A stretch of DNA of 64,000 bases, taken from NCBI GenBank assembly GCA_018343915.1, contig JABRWF010000003.1, positions 1,054,001 to 1,118,000 of the forward strand, read 5' to 3'. A program made the translations under genes and the position numbers. The notes under the pieces are model-generated. The model worked only from the letters and a program-made list of their open reading frames with translations. It did no database searches and was not told the origin of the DNA. The stretch comes from Agroathelia rolfsii (lineage: Eukaryota; Basidiomycota; Agaricomycetes; Amylocorticiales; Amylocorticiaceae). Every line of letters starts with the position of its first letter. Position 1 is the stretch's first letter. Below, in pieces: positions 36,573-48,447 of this stretch.

Positions 36573-36955
36573 CAGTGTATCTGGATCATTGGTTAGATCA
36601 GTCAAATACAAACCTGTGCTAGCTGGCAGACACACGTATGGCAACTTGCCTGTGCTCATTGGCTCAGTATCTCACCAGCTCGTTGGATTTCGACTGCAAT
36701 GAGGTTCAGCAGTCCGGATAAATCAACCAATTATTGGAACTTCGCATCGGTCAAGCATCATTCGTGACATGAATGAGTTCAAGTTACTACTGTTAATCTA
36801 TCCTTTAATTAAATTTGATTTTCCGATCTTGCTGAAACGTTCCGGGGCTCGAGCCCATAAATTCATGTTTTGGTATCACTTTTACAATATGTATTGACCA
36901 GGAAACAAGATGACAACACTAGTAGACCTGTGCATATCCTAGATATCAAAAGCAG

Positions 36956-37396
36956 TTACTTAGGGGCCGCCACCGTCTTTTCCAACTCCTCTTTGATTTG
37001 CTTTCTGGCATGCTCGCAAGCAGCATCCACTGAAATGCCAGGGTTAAAATTAACCGATGAGCCTGTGATGATTTTGTCTCCCAACTGGTCTATCAGGAGA
37101 ATTTAAGTATATTTAATGCAAATCCTAGAAATTCTACTAGTAATCATGGCGCCAACACAAAACTTACATCTAACAAAGGTCCACCAGATCTCCTTCCCCG
37201 TAGTCAGTTCAAGCTCATGGGTAAAGCTTAGTTTGGAGTTGCCAATTCCGTCTACAAATTCAACTAATGTTTGACGTGTTACTGGTAAATTACCAGAAAA
37301 AATTTAACCAAAGTGATATTAATATTGGAGATATTACGCTTGGAGAGACTTACAAGTCATTGGACAAGAGCATCTCTTTCTTTCTGCATTGGCCAT
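36956..37396 (-). CDS. Small dsRBD-like protein, family member 2 (90 aa)
   Basis: Three exons: 37396-37354, 37263-37168 and 37089-36956 (273 nt including the stop). The ATG sits in a good context (AAAATGGCC). The protein begins MANAERKRCSCPMT and continues FEFVDGIGNSKLSFTHELEL, EIWWTFVRY (intron in the Tyr codon, phase 1), QLGDKIITGSSVNF, and a C-terminal helix ISVDAACEHARKQIKEELEK. The strand-strand-helix ending matches the genes at 35469 and 40650. No closer function can be read. Confidence 0.55.
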
Positions 37397-37512
37397 TTTC
37401 AGCAATATTCAAGTCGAAGAGTGAAGCTATAGCCCTAATGGGATGTATATGTAGCAAGATATAATGATGACCTTCTAGAGGATGGGGCATCAGGCTGTAC
37501 CGTAAGCACATT

Positions 37513-37680
37513 TTATATGTTTTCCCTCTTCTTCGATTTCTGCTGATTTGCTTTGGTGTTCACAAAATATTGATTGCCATAATAGGAAGTTACAGAGGCG
37601 AATAAGATGATAAAGAGTCCGCTTATCAAACCACCATGACCCGTGACTGGCCAATCCATTGTTTGCCACCGTCTTTTCAT
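37513..37680 (-). CDS. Possible 55-aa single-pass membrane microprotein
   Basis: ATG 37680 opens MKRRWQTMDWPVTGHGG, followed by a hydrophobic segment (LISGLFIILFASVTSYY) and a Lys-rich tail. It is a single exon and lies upstream of the small dsRBD-like gene on the same strand. No family recognised; it could be chance. Confidence 0.28.
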   Translation of the reverse strand: MKRRWQTMDWPVTGHGGLISGLFIILFASVTSYYGNQYFVNTKANQQKSKKRENI

Positions 37681-38053
37681 TAAGAAAGCATCTCGGCTAA
37701 TTTTCCCTTTCTTATTCTCCACTCTCGACTACTAGCAAAGATAAAATCTTGCAAATGCAAGTTATGTGGCTCACTGCCACTGGCACTAAACTTTCCTTCG
37801 GCCGAGGCATCCGCTCCCTACCAATTGCCTGCGCTTACCTCCGAGGAGCGAGGACCAAATCATTTCTTAGGCTTAGCTTAGAAGGGAGTACTATGACCCT
37901 ATAGAAACTATATATACTATAGTAGTAGCTATAGGATGGCCGTACCCTGAGATTGCAATATCATGCGATTTGGCTATGCATCCTCCAAATTCGTCCAGAA
38001 GTTTGAAAGGCAAAAGAAAAAGAAAAAATCATTCCAGCAGTTCAGCTTCGTGA

Positions 38054-40093
38054 TTACCTGCTCCCCTTCTCTCTCCTGTGATTCCGTATTTTATGACCCA
38101 GATATATTTCTGTCAAGAGAAGCGGTGTGGAAAGAAAACAGAAACAGCCAAACACCGTATACGTCCAACCTACGCCAATTGCTTTGATCATCAAATCGAT
38201 GATTGAGACAACAACTGCACCAAGGGTACAGCGTATAACGTTGTTCTGTTGCACACAATTTATTAGAATGTTACTCTATAATAAGAATCAAGAATGCATA
38301 CACAGGCACTGATTGATGACCCTTCATTTGGTGCAATGTCAACGATTAGCGTACTGACGGTGTTCATAATAGCTATAACCGTAAAACCGACTGAAGCATC
38401 CAAGTACGTGACGTTATTGCTACAATGATATCGGCAATAAAATCACAACCGCACTCACTAGCAAATTGAAAAATCAGTGGCCCAGCAATAGTTACTTTTT
38501 TCTCTAACATCCATCCATAACCGATACACAGACAGCTCAGAAGTACTGAGTATATAGGCATCGTGCGAAGGCGAGCCCTCTCAATAGGAAAACTCTCCTC
38601 CTTTGTCACCTGCTCAGATTCAACCGGCCGAGAAGTACTGGCCTCTAGCTCTCGAATCATCTTATTTTTTATTGTATTGTAGTCTCTGTCCATCAGTCTG
38701 CCTGAAAACAAGCTCCCGGAGAACATCCCTCCACCAATAGACAGGTAGCAAAGACCGATTTCAGTTTCGGACAGGTATGGATATATTCCTTTAAACAGAG
38801 ACGAGGTTGAGGTGATCACGGCGTACGCGTTAGCATTTACTATCCCAGTTACCAAGAGCGTCATAACCACATCGGGGTAAAGGAGCAACCTCAACGGATT
38901 TTTGTACGGTTTTGGCAGCGGGCGTTCGCTTTGAGGATACTTTTTGCGGGTTCCTTGCCCAACGTAAGGAACGATTGCACGATAGATCCAAGCTGGTCGA
39001 TAGCTTCCGTTACCCACAACACTGCGCAGTGTCTCAGGAAGGATACTGATGAGAAATTTGAGATGGCGTGATCATCTTCATAAACAAGGAAATAATACAA
39101 ACAGGAATAAGAATAGGAAGCATAGCAGTGCTCCGCCACCCAAAAACCAGAAAATTGATCTGAAAAATGTTTCATGTGAGACTAAACAGTTATGAAGAGG
39201 GAACCAGAATCACCTCCAGCCAAGGTATTCAGTGAGTATTCCGCCAAAGACAGGCCCTATAGTGAGACCTATCTAAACAAGAGTAAGATCATGATATAGT
39301 ATCTAAATATTCTTCAACCGCTCACCATGGTTCCAGCCGTGAACAGCCCCATGAACCCACCTCTCTCAGCGGACGTTGCAATATCAGCAATCGTTCCGCC
39401 ACCTTTGTTTTGAGAAAATTACCATTAGCTACCACCATAAACATGCTTAGCAACTGCGATGACTGACCGAGCGCTAATGTGCTTGCCGAGCCTGCCGCCT
39501 GTACGCCTCGGAGGAATAAGAGAAGCCAATAATCCTTTGTGGGCGTCAATGCTAGTCCTATGCATGACAACATAAGCAAGCCAAGGCAAGCAAGAAATAT
39601 CGGCCGACGACCGACATAGTCCGCCATTGGGCCCCATATCATGGGTGCTTGAATCAAATATCACATAGCTGAAATGTAACACTGATAGCGATTTGTACAT
39701 ACCTACTCCTTGCGGGATCATATACACTGTAACGGATAGGTTAATAGCTTCCGTGGACTTGTGGAAAGCAGCAGCGATGATGGGTATAGCAGGAAAGTAA
39801 CTGTTGGCTGCTAGAGGACTAATGGAAGTATAAGTCTACCCGAAATATCATTACAACCTGCTACTGGAAACTTTCCTGAACACTGCTGCTATTGATGCAA
39901 TAGTGACGATAATCCATTTGTCACTTCTTGTGTAAATGCTGTAAGGCTGCTGAGCGGCAGGCAGCTGAGTTGAAGCTTTTTCTGCAGTTGTTGAAACGCC
40001 TTGTTTTATGTTTGGGATACAGAGAACCTTCTGTGTAGGATGGCTGGTGCTATTTGTTGGATTATTGTCGCCTTCGGGCGACATAGACGCCAT
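38054..40093 (-). CDS. Major facilitator superfamily drug:H+ antiporter (DHA1-like)
   Basis: Plasma-membrane exporter. Starts MASMSPEGDNN at 40093 with a hydrophilic N-terminus. First membrane segment: KWIIVTIASIAAVF. Motif A reads GPMADYVGRRPIF between segments 2 and 3. Also visible: LRGVQAAGSASTLALG and GLTIGPVFGGILTEYLG (motif C, typical of antiporters). A central loop (EASTSRPVESEQVTKEE) is followed by the second six-helix half, ending in a basic tail (HKIRNHRREKGSR). There are about eight exons. The closest known type is the Qdr/Tpo polyamine and drug exporter group; the substrate is unknown. Confidence 0.85.
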
Positions 40094-40649
40094 ATCTAAC
40101 TTGAAAACTTGAGCGACACTGACAATAAATCTCAATAATGTCCGGACTAAAAGACAAAAAGGGCGATGAGTCTTAAGGCAATCTACAGTTGTCAAACGTT
40201 GCACGCCAGCGGTAGATTATGGTACATATAGTATGAAAACATTGAAGACTGCCGCATGAGTGTTAAATTCCGAGGATCGCTCTGAGTCGGTGTTGGTCGG
40301 CCGTCGGATCTTCGGACGTTTCAGACACTCAGGTAGTCTTTTGCTAGATTTCCTTTATTACTTCTGCTCGTTAATATTGTTCACTGCAGATGGAAATGCG
40401 CGCCAAGCCTATTGATAACGACTTACATATAGCTTAGGTATTTGATTTCTGACATGGATAACCGTTTTGCAATGAGGCTACAATAGAGATCATCAACTTC
40501 TATCGAGTTTGCAATATCTTGAAACATAATTTGTCCTTGCATTCAAGTATACTAGTAGAGAACGTAAAAATTCGGTATCTCAATAATGCTGCGACAAAGT
40601 GTTATAATGCTCTGGGATGTCAACACTTCTACCAGATTGTCCATTTTTG

Positions 40650-41016
40650 TTACCTCGCACCCCACTTGTTAGCTAAAATTGCGCAAGCTTTGGTACAGGC
40701 TTCTCCCTTGGCATCATCCCTTGTCCCAGGCTGTGATACAGCTAGTACCCTGTTCTCATCTACGAAAAATTATATTTGAATATTCTTGTGAGTGATTTCC
40801 CTGAGAAGAATACATACAGCCAACTATCGCCATCCAAAACCCTTGATCAGAGTTTGAAGATTCATAGGGGGAGAACTGGATATACAAATCCTGGAGACGG
40901 CCATATCGATTCACGAGTTGCTGCAGCGTCAACCAGGATTCTACATATAAAACTTAGAGAAATATCCCAATCTAATCGTTGAGGAAAGTAAACTTACCTT
41001 CGCCGGTCGAATCCAT
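40650..41016 (-). CDS. Small dsRBD-like protein, family member 3 (83 aa)
   Basis: Exons 41016-40998 (19 nt), 40940-40818 and 40759-40650 give 252 nt. It reads MDSTGEESWLTLQQLVNRYG, then LYIQFSPYESSNSDQGFW, MAIVGY (Tyr codon split by a phase-1 intron), ENRVLAVSQPGTRDDAK and a helix GEACTKACAILANKW. It is the best dsRBD match of the three: L-x-x-L, F-W-x-A-x-V, then a loop with SQPGTRDDAK and an Ala-rich helix. The last exon is 110 nt, the same length as in the gene at 35469. Confidence 0.55.
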
Positions 41017-42004
41017 GTTCAAAATATTTGGTAATACGATAGAGACGGGTTTGAAGTCGGTAAAGTGCGCAGGTGAGTAATTAACGGATTAGGACGCTGA
41101 TGAACGACGTCCTATGATCTAGTTTTTATATCCTACAAAACCAGTGCTATCATTTCAGATGTTGTGGGCTGGCTATCAGTGTTGATGTGCATAATCTATC
41201 TTGCGCTGGTTCTTTTATCCAGATATTTTTATAAGCACAGCTTAGTTTAAAATTGAGTAAAGTGCAGGGACAACGCGGTAAATGAAGCCCTACCGTAGAA
41301 ATTTGCAGTGTTCCTGGAATCCCAAAGTATACACACCAAATATCAAGAGGTCAACAGTGAGCAGCACCGAGAATCAAGGACAAATGCGCTGAGGAAGTCA
41401 CCCGGTGAATGATAAACAAAGCTAAAGTGAGCTTCGAGCATGGCATCCTATGAATTTTTATGAATATGCACGCGCATATGGCAGGACCATTAACAGACTG
41501 AAAGTTGTGGCACCGAGAGCGCCAAAAGTAGGTTGTTTTGCTAGCCGTCCATGCCATATTGCATGACCACAAGAGTACAGGAAGGGAAACAAAGGATGAT
41601 TGTGGCATAGCAGCTTTCTGCGGAATCCTTGAGCTTTCTAGCGTTAAAACACAGGCAAGAGCTAAAGCTGAAGTGCTGATGAAATGGAAACGCTCTTCTG
41701 TATTTTGATAGCACCAACGGATGCTGAATGAATGGCTTGATAGGGCCGCACGCAGGATAAGTACCAATTCTAGCCATCATTTTTTTCTTCTCACGAGTGA
41801 AAAATGAAACGTCCACTAGTAGAACATTTTCAGGTCAAAGTTGAGTACAGATAGCAGCTCTGACTCGGACTCGGACGACATCATACTAGTCCTAGTCGAA
41901 GTCATGAGACAATGCTTCCGGCACTGCAGTGCTTCCTTATTATCACCGCGAAGACCAAAAGCGAATAAAATTCCAAGTTTTTATCGCCCTAAGCTCTGCC
42001 GTAC
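41017..42004. other. Spacer, no firm gene
   Basis: Two overlapping minus-strand open frames (about 41351-41816), one starting at an ATG (MMARIGTYPAC), have no coding bias I trust. Confidence 0.3.
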
Positions 42005-42937
42005 ATGAGCCGTCTAGCATCATTCAAAGGCCCCTCGACTCCAACCAGTTCTCCTGTTCAGGTGAAATCCCACCGTCCCCAACATAGTGCTGCTACATCT
42101 GGTCCTGGCTCTCCACGCTCCCCATCGAAACCGGTAGAATCGACATACCACCGCAAACTACGCACTCTTCTGTACGATCTACGCAATGCGTGTGAAACTT
42201 GGGATCAACTTGTTCTGGTAGATGGATTAAAAGCGGCCAAGGGCCTTGTTGATACGCGCACGGAGCTAGAGTACGTCTGACAGCGTTTCTTGGGATCGTG
42301 AAAAGTAGGACACTAGCCAATGAATCAACGTTATCCACGCAAAACATCTGAATCTCCGAAAGTAATGCCCTTTCGTTGCTGCCAGCTAATCAACTTCCTC
42401 GTTCGCGGATGGTCGGGCCAAAATTAGCAATCATGGACCAGCGAATATCTGAACTTGATACTGTCATTGAAAAACTAGTAAGATTTATACGCAGTAGAGG
42501 CGAAAGATATTCAAACACTCAAATTCTTGGTTTCTACAGAAAAAGCAGTTCAGGAAGATGTGCCTCACAGTAGACACTGTGGAGTCCCTGCTGGTCGAGG
42601 CCCATAAAGCAAAAGGCTGGGATTGGGTTTCTCAGGAGCCCCTTTGGTTGACTTGGCCATTGGAGCGTTTTGGTATGCCCATCTGCACATTCTATATGAA
42701 GCATACATTCTTATACTGGCCCCTTCAGTTACTTGCGTACCTGCGATTCTAAAAGCATATAATCGCTCCCTCAATGATGCCGTCAATATAGTCGGTACTC
42801 TTCGACCTCATTCAGCTTCATTCGATGACTCCCGCAGAGCAATCTCGGAATGGGCCGAACAGCGATGGCTGGAAGAAGAAGGTTGGCATGCTCGCTGGGA
42901 GGACTTGTGTGACGTAGAGATTGAAAGATGGGACTGA
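42005..42937 (+). CDS. Conserved unknown protein, helical (240 aa)
   Basis: Exons 42005-42270, 42363-42477, 42540-42672 and 42729-42937 sum to 723 nt. The N-terminus is Ser/Pro-rich (SRLASFKGPSTPTSSPVQ) and likely disordered. Helical segments follow: HRKLRTLLYDLRNACETWD, AIMDQRISELDTVIEKL-KKQF, TVDTVESLLVEAHK, then EPLWLTWPLERF, AYNRSLNDAVNIVGTLRPH and a Trp-rich acidic end (WLEEEGWHARWEDL). No catalytic motif. I do not recognise the family; a coiled-coil adaptor role is only a guess. It is convergent with PRE6. Confidence 0.65.
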
Positions 42938-43135
42938 GCTTGTTCGTACCATTAGAGGAAGGGAGTAAATCAAAACCCGTCCATGTGTTTTTGTCTTTTA
43001 TTGTAGTATTGGCTGATGTCTCTTTTCACACGCACACAAACATTTTCATATCTCATCTGATGCTTTTGGCGTACAGGTATACGTCATGAATATAAAATTG
43101 ATTTAGAAATACAAAAATAGGAAACGTCTCAATTA

Positions 43136-44428
43136 TCATTGCTGTCCAGAACCCGATGCTGCGCCAGATACATCCTCTCCTGCACGTGCTGTCATAGCAG
43201 CTTGGCCCGCAGCCGTTGCAGCCAACCGACCACGTTTCCTTTCCGCATCTTGAGGAAGGATTAGACATAGGGCAAAGGACACGATTAAATTATAACACGA
43301 ACCAGCTTCTTTCTCCTTTTCAATTTCGGATACAATGGCTTCTATTTGTGGTAGGTCAAGAGCCTACGTGGTGTAAATTAGACTTTGTTTCTCGATAAAT
43401 AAAAAACATGTCGTAAATTACCGTAATCTTCCCATAGCCTTCCATAACACTAATCTCGATGTTCTTCGCCCCAGTCTGTACAACTTCAAGAAGCGATTTG
43501 ATTGTGAGCTTGATGGTCTCTTCTTTACTCATGTCCTCTTTGTAATTCTTTTCAAGAAATTCGCGCACGGTCTTCGAAGATCGGCCAATTGCATTTGCCT
43601 GAATAGATAAGACAACGGCAGTTAACCAAGTGTTGATCAAATAAAGATAGCACAAAGAATGTGGTACCTTCCATGCACTATAGATACCGCTGGGCTCTGT
43701 CTGATATAGACGTGGTTTTGTGTCGTTTGGATCAAAGCCTACAATAAGTGTGGCAATACCGAAAGGTCGCACACCACCTGATTGTGTGTATTTCTGAGGC
43801 AATCCGTCAGATATATTGAAAAAACGGATCTGGGTAGCAAAAATCCAACCTGCTGAATACCAGCAATATGCCTCGTAATGTATTCGACAGTGACAGGATC
43901 CTCAACAGTGAGCCTGTGAGATTGGCATTGAACACGTGCTTTGTCGATCAGTACACGGCCATCGGCAGTCAAGCCTGCGGGGAGTACGCATATGTATGAG
44001 TACATGCGCAATGATTGGCATATGAGATGTCACGCACCAGCAAAGGCAAGACAAATGTGGTCATCAAGCATCGCAACCTTTCGTACCGTTCGTGGATCTT
44101 GAAGTTGAAGTACGGATTTCTTCTCTACGCCCAGCACGACAACATCCTTGCCACGGACGCCGACCTATTTGATGATTAGATGGACTGAACGTTTTGTAAA
44201 GATCTGAGTGACGCACAGCGCATGTACCCTTCCTCACGGCTTCGTTGGCATATTCAACCTATTATGCGCGATGAGATTTTTAATTCACATTTAAATCAGG
44301 TTAGTTCCCCGACCTGAAAGAGATGCCCATCCGGAGAGAAGACCGTAAGAGCTGTATGCATGATCAGTGAGCCAGTAGTCTGCAGCACATCGCAATATGA
44401 CCCAACCTCGATCGTAGGACCTTGACAT
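43136..44428 (-). CDS. PRE6: 20S proteasome subunit alpha-4
   Basis: Alpha-ring subunit of the 20S core. The first exon encodes MSRSYDR, then [20 protein letters not shown] (the alpha-subunit N-terminal signature), [56 protein letters not shown], then [47 protein letters not shown] and [17 protein letters not shown]. The CQSHRLT and PFGISALI-like motifs point to alpha-4 (PSMA7/Pre6). The tail is extended ([17 protein letters not shown], then GAASGSGQQ), a basic-then-small-residue C-terminus. It is divergent from the C78 peptidase, with 212 bases between the starts. Confidence 0.92.
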
Positions 44429-44640
44429 GATTAGAGAAGAAGCAACAATATACAGAAAGCAGACGCAAGTGTTGAATGGAGTATAAGAGTACGGCCTGCT
44501 GAAATCCCAGACGCGCGTCGAGCCTCGAAGCTGTCGTAACGCGTGGATTATGTAATCTCACCCTTTACATTGTCATATTGATCGCTTGATGCCTCAGCCG
44601 GCATTGCCACAATAACTTAGTTACAACCACGACCAAGACC

Positions 44641-46636
44641 ATGAGTTCTTCTGCAATTCCCAATGATATCCCGGTGATTAGGCTAGATGAAAGCGATGAA
44701 GAAAGCCCCAATGCTATCGTCAATGACCCGTACGACCGGAACCCCTTATGCTGAGAATCAACATGATACTAAATTCTTTGCCACGTCTAAAGCGAGCCGT
44801 GCCAGATTTGCGGCACCCCTTTTGCAGCTGGAACTGCCCTGGATGAAATCCAGGCGCACTATGAGACTCATATGGAACCTGATAGTCCTGCCAGATCAAG
44901 TCCGTTTCTATCCTACCTGCATACCGTGCCTCATCTCATGTGTCAGTGTGAAAAGTCACCGAAGTCAGCAACCCTAAATCGGCATCTCCCCAAGACTCGT
45001 CTTCGTCAAGCATTTCACAATTTTTCAAGAATCAGACCAATAAGATAAAACAGCACCTGCCCGCAAAATTGCACAGAGATGATATTTTCTGGTTCCCAGC
45101 TCAGAGTGAACCACCACCACGGAACTTTACACCTGGTATTGCTTGTTACCTTGCGCTGATGGCAAGCAGTATATGAATCTTCGTTGAGCTAGGACTTGTA
45201 CCTATACTGAAATGTGCATTGCTAAAGTCTCATGCGAACAACAAGACTCAGCGTGCCGTCCTGTGTTATGAGCATGCTGTACATATCTACAGAGACGTCT
45301 GGGATGCGAGCTGGGGCTGTGGGTGTGTTATCATTGCAAAGCAATCCATCCTTGTCTCTTGACTAATCTATCTGATGCTGCACAGGTATAGAAATTTCGA
45401 GATGGCATGCGCTGCGCTTATGGATCAGACAGAACAGCCACTGTACTTTCCATTGTTAGACTCTCCTATTCCTCCCGGTGTAAGGAATCTGCAGAGATGG
45501 GTAGAGGCCGCTTGGAGCGATGGTAAGTATTCATGCATATCGGTGGTTGATGCATTGAAGCAAAGATATTCTGACCTAGGATTCGACTCTGAGGGTGCTG
45601 CATTTTACCATCATCGGCTCCTTGGCAAGAACAAGTGAGTCTCGCAGCTTTTAAAGACGATATATCATTTTGACCTTTGTTACCAGGTGGATTGGGACAG
45701 GAGGTCAGTATTTCGACTATCTATATAACCAATAGGAGCTAAAATATCCCGCTACAGAAATAAAAACCGCCTTCTCACATCGTGGAATTCCGTACGCCTG
45801 GCTTTCGCATGTACGGCTCTCACATTAAGCTAAATAGGCTCGCCCCAGATCGAACCTAGTCGACTTCAGATTCAAGAACAAGCCAACGGAATGTTCGTTT
45901 CCCTCCAACCTCCCTTGTTCCGAGTTTTAACCTCGGGTTTAATAGGCCACAAAGCCCTAAACAAATGGGTAGTTGAATATTTCGACTCATCTGTAGATCG
46001 AACTAATGGTGCAGCAAGCGATGTGAACTCCGCTTTGATGGGTGCATCTCCCGTAGTTGTTACAAAAAAGATGCCAATCATTGTCCAATACTCGGGTCAT
46101 TCGGTAACCGTTGTCGGGTATGAGGTGAATTCCAGAGGGAACGTGAACTTGCTCTTCTTTGACCCTTCAAGGTACTTCTCTTGAGCTTTCAAATCACTCT
46201 CTCACTCATCAATTGCTCTGTAGGAGAGTCAACACACAACTAAGAGATGCAGGGTTAGCCGAGAAGCGCACGTGGAAGTCTTTATCCACCCAGTTACAGC
46301 CTAAATCTTCGTCTGAACCAGAAATCATTGATGTGGATGCGTCTACTGAAATCGCTGATATCGACAAGTCAACATCTAATAGTTCTAGATTGACTCCGAT
46401 TGGCGTAACCAGCTTCGACGACATTCTTAGCTTTGCTCGTTCCGCAACTAAGCAATTCCCGTTTGTATTTATTCCTTTTGAAAATATGAAACTGATGACT
46501 GACGCATAAGCTGTATACTCACAGAAGACGATCCGAATTCCAAATACTCTATTTTCCAATGACAGAACCACTGACTGATAAACAGAAAGCGTTTGATAAA
46601 GTTTTGACTAGTCAAGTCATCGACACAGTTGAATAG
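44641..46636 (+). CDS. C78-family deubiquitinase with zinc finger (ZUFSP/ZUP1-like)
   Basis: Papain-fold cysteine protease related to UFSP and to ZUP1, a K63-linked ubiquitin hydrolase. N-terminus MSSSAIPNDIPVIRLDESDEE. After an intron (44730 to about 44796) comes a zinc finger CQICGTPF...HYETH (C-x2-C...H-x3-H). The peptidase part reads NFTPGLVPILK, RAVLCYEHAVHIYRDVWDAS, WGCGYRNFEMAC (catalytic Cys), ESEGAAFYHHR-like FDSEGAAFYHHR, then IVQYSGHSVTVVGYE (catalytic His) and LLFFDPSR. The last exon reads FQILYFPMTEPLTDKQKAF, to TAG at 46634. One intron near 44900-44970 is my least certain join (GTCCGT donor). Confidence 0.83.
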
Positions 46637-46770
46637 TTGCCAATGTACCCACGACAATCACGTATTCATTTATTTTCCTTCGGCACTACCAGATATATTT
46701 TTATTATCATTATTATACAATATATTTTGCAACAGTAATCTATCAGTGCAAGGTATCCAATCGTCATGAA

Positions 46771-47752
46771 TCAAGTATCTACTGCGAGCTGTTGGTCTAA
46801 CGGCGGTTTGGCGTCCGTCCCACCAAGCGGAGCAATATCCAACCCTGCCAGAGCACTCGTGAGTGCCCTCTCCCATGCCTGTGATACCATGTATCCGCCC
46901 GCGCGCATGATTCCCTCCCTATCTCTGCGCACGGCCTCACTCGTTAGGTCGTTATATTCCTCTTTGAGCGTATATAAATCGTTATAAGTGTAAACACTAT
47001 CCGTGAAGGGCACGTGGGGCGGATCTACCACCACCACAGCGGGCCTCTTGCCTTCCGAGCCCCTGCTATGCGTCGTATGCACATGCATCAGAGCCCGTCG
47101 ACTATCACGACGTGACTGAGCGACGAGCCGCGCTGCATCTTTGTCGGTACTGCTCTCAAGCTTGTCGATGATTTCCCTTTCCTCCCGCTCGCGCTCTTCA
47201 CGCTCAGCCTCTGCCAGCCTCCGGGCTTCAGCTGCATGCTGCTCGCGCTCCTTGCGCGCGGCCTCTTCGGCTTCTTTGAGTTGCTGAGCGTATGCGGCTT
47301 CACGGGCGGCGTTGGCCTCCATGATGGCAGCATTTTCAGCTTTATAGGCCTGGACACGGGCTTCGGTTTCGGCGAGGTCGATTCCATTGATTAAATTGAA
47401 AGCTGAGACCAACTACGATTAGCAAAGGAGAAAAGGAGGAAGAGATGGAAGAAACTCGCTTATATCCTCCACTTCTTCGAGGTAATTATTGAATAACCGC
47501 AAGTCATCGAAATCTTCCCGTCGCTTGTTATAGCTGGGAGATGAGTCCATAAGCGTCAGCTGGATTCAGCTTGATCAAGAACTCGGGTAGAATACGTGCA
47601 TTCTTGATATTCGTCGCCGAATAGCCACTTCCTTCTCTACTTCGAGATCTTCGAACGTTTGGGGAATGAAAGCTAATTTTCTCAGGACTTTGTTACAAAT
47701 TGGACATGGAGCTGGTCCAAGAGTGTACAATCGATCGATGCAGGATTCACAC
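46771..47752 (-). CDS. TFB3: TFIIH/CAK assembly subunit MAT1/Tfb3, 5' end not resolved
   Basis: Links the Cdk7-cyclin H kinase to core TFIIH. Exon from 47752: CESCIDRLYTLGPAPCPICN (second half of the RING), KVLRKLAFIPQTFEDL, EVEKEVAIRRRIS. Then R-I-Y-N-K-RREDFDDL (47533-47460) with RLFNNYLEEVEDI, and 47402-46771 with TFNLINGIDLAETEARVQAY, a long Glu/Arg/Ala coiled coil and a C-terminal YMVSQAWERALTSALAGL. Both internal introns need GC donors (47599 and 47459). The first RING half (C-x2-C plus C-x-H) is not identifiable upstream: the in-frame extension reads LLINVLTNESHR and lacks the expected Cys. Confidence 0.8.
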
Positions 47753-48207
47753 CTATGGGATTCATTTGTGAGTACGTTGATTAGGAGGCTAGAAACCATG
47801 ACAGATGGAAACAGTGGAAATGATGAGAGTAAGAAGGACAATGTCAGAGTGCAGAGAATACTGGAGATTCATAAACTTAAAGGCTACACATTCTTCATGA
47901 TTAAGGCTCCTGGGCGCATTCTGACCAGTTAAAATACCTTCAGTGGGAACTGGTGGCGTAGCTCAGGTTACTGGGGCAAAATAATGCAAGCACTTGAGAC
48001 TCAGGATCGAATAGACGTGTGGCAAGGAGCTGGCAGATATGAAAACGCATGCAGCAAATGGTGGGGCGTACAAGCACGTATGTAGCAGGCGCGGGATGGA
48101 AAGCAGATCCGCGCTTACATTTTATGATAACACGAGCTTACGAGCAAGCGCAACTTTGGGTTTAGATACCTATCTGACTTACACACAGGACATTTATCAT
48201 CCATAGA

Positions 48208-48447
48208 CTATGCACGATAAAAGAAAAGCCTCTCAATGACATTCGTCATGTCTGACACGATACGACTCACAAAATACTCGGTCGTCCTGCCTGAAGGATC
48301 CTTGACCCCGCCACCGTAGACGATGCCGGATGTTGCTGGCACTTGAGTGATATGTTGACGGGCAGGGTTACTTCCTGAAGCAACACCATTTTTTCGGACG
48401 GTTTTGCCGCGAAGGAGACTGGCACTTGTATTCGCCTTGGTCGACAT
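48208..48447 (-). CDS. Unidentified small protein
   Basis: Minus-strand frame from ATG 48447: MSTKANTSASLLRGKTVRK, SNPARQHITQVPATSG, IVYGGGVKDPSGRTTEYF, then VSRIVSDMTNVIERLFFYRA. The frame stays open further 5' (RNDLPVPQATVI), so upstream exons are likely, perhaps from an ATG near 48700 (MDGAY). A second overlapping frame is also open. No family recognised. Confidence 0.4.
   Translation of the reverse strand: MSTKANTSASLLRGKTVRKNGVASGSNPARQHITQVPATSGIVYGGGVKDPSGRTTEYFVSRIVSDMTNVIERLFFYRA

Noticed and set aside
41351..41816. 138- and 91-codon minus open frames
   Set aside because: The longer has no ATG start; Ser/Cys-rich low-quality reading, no exons nearby.
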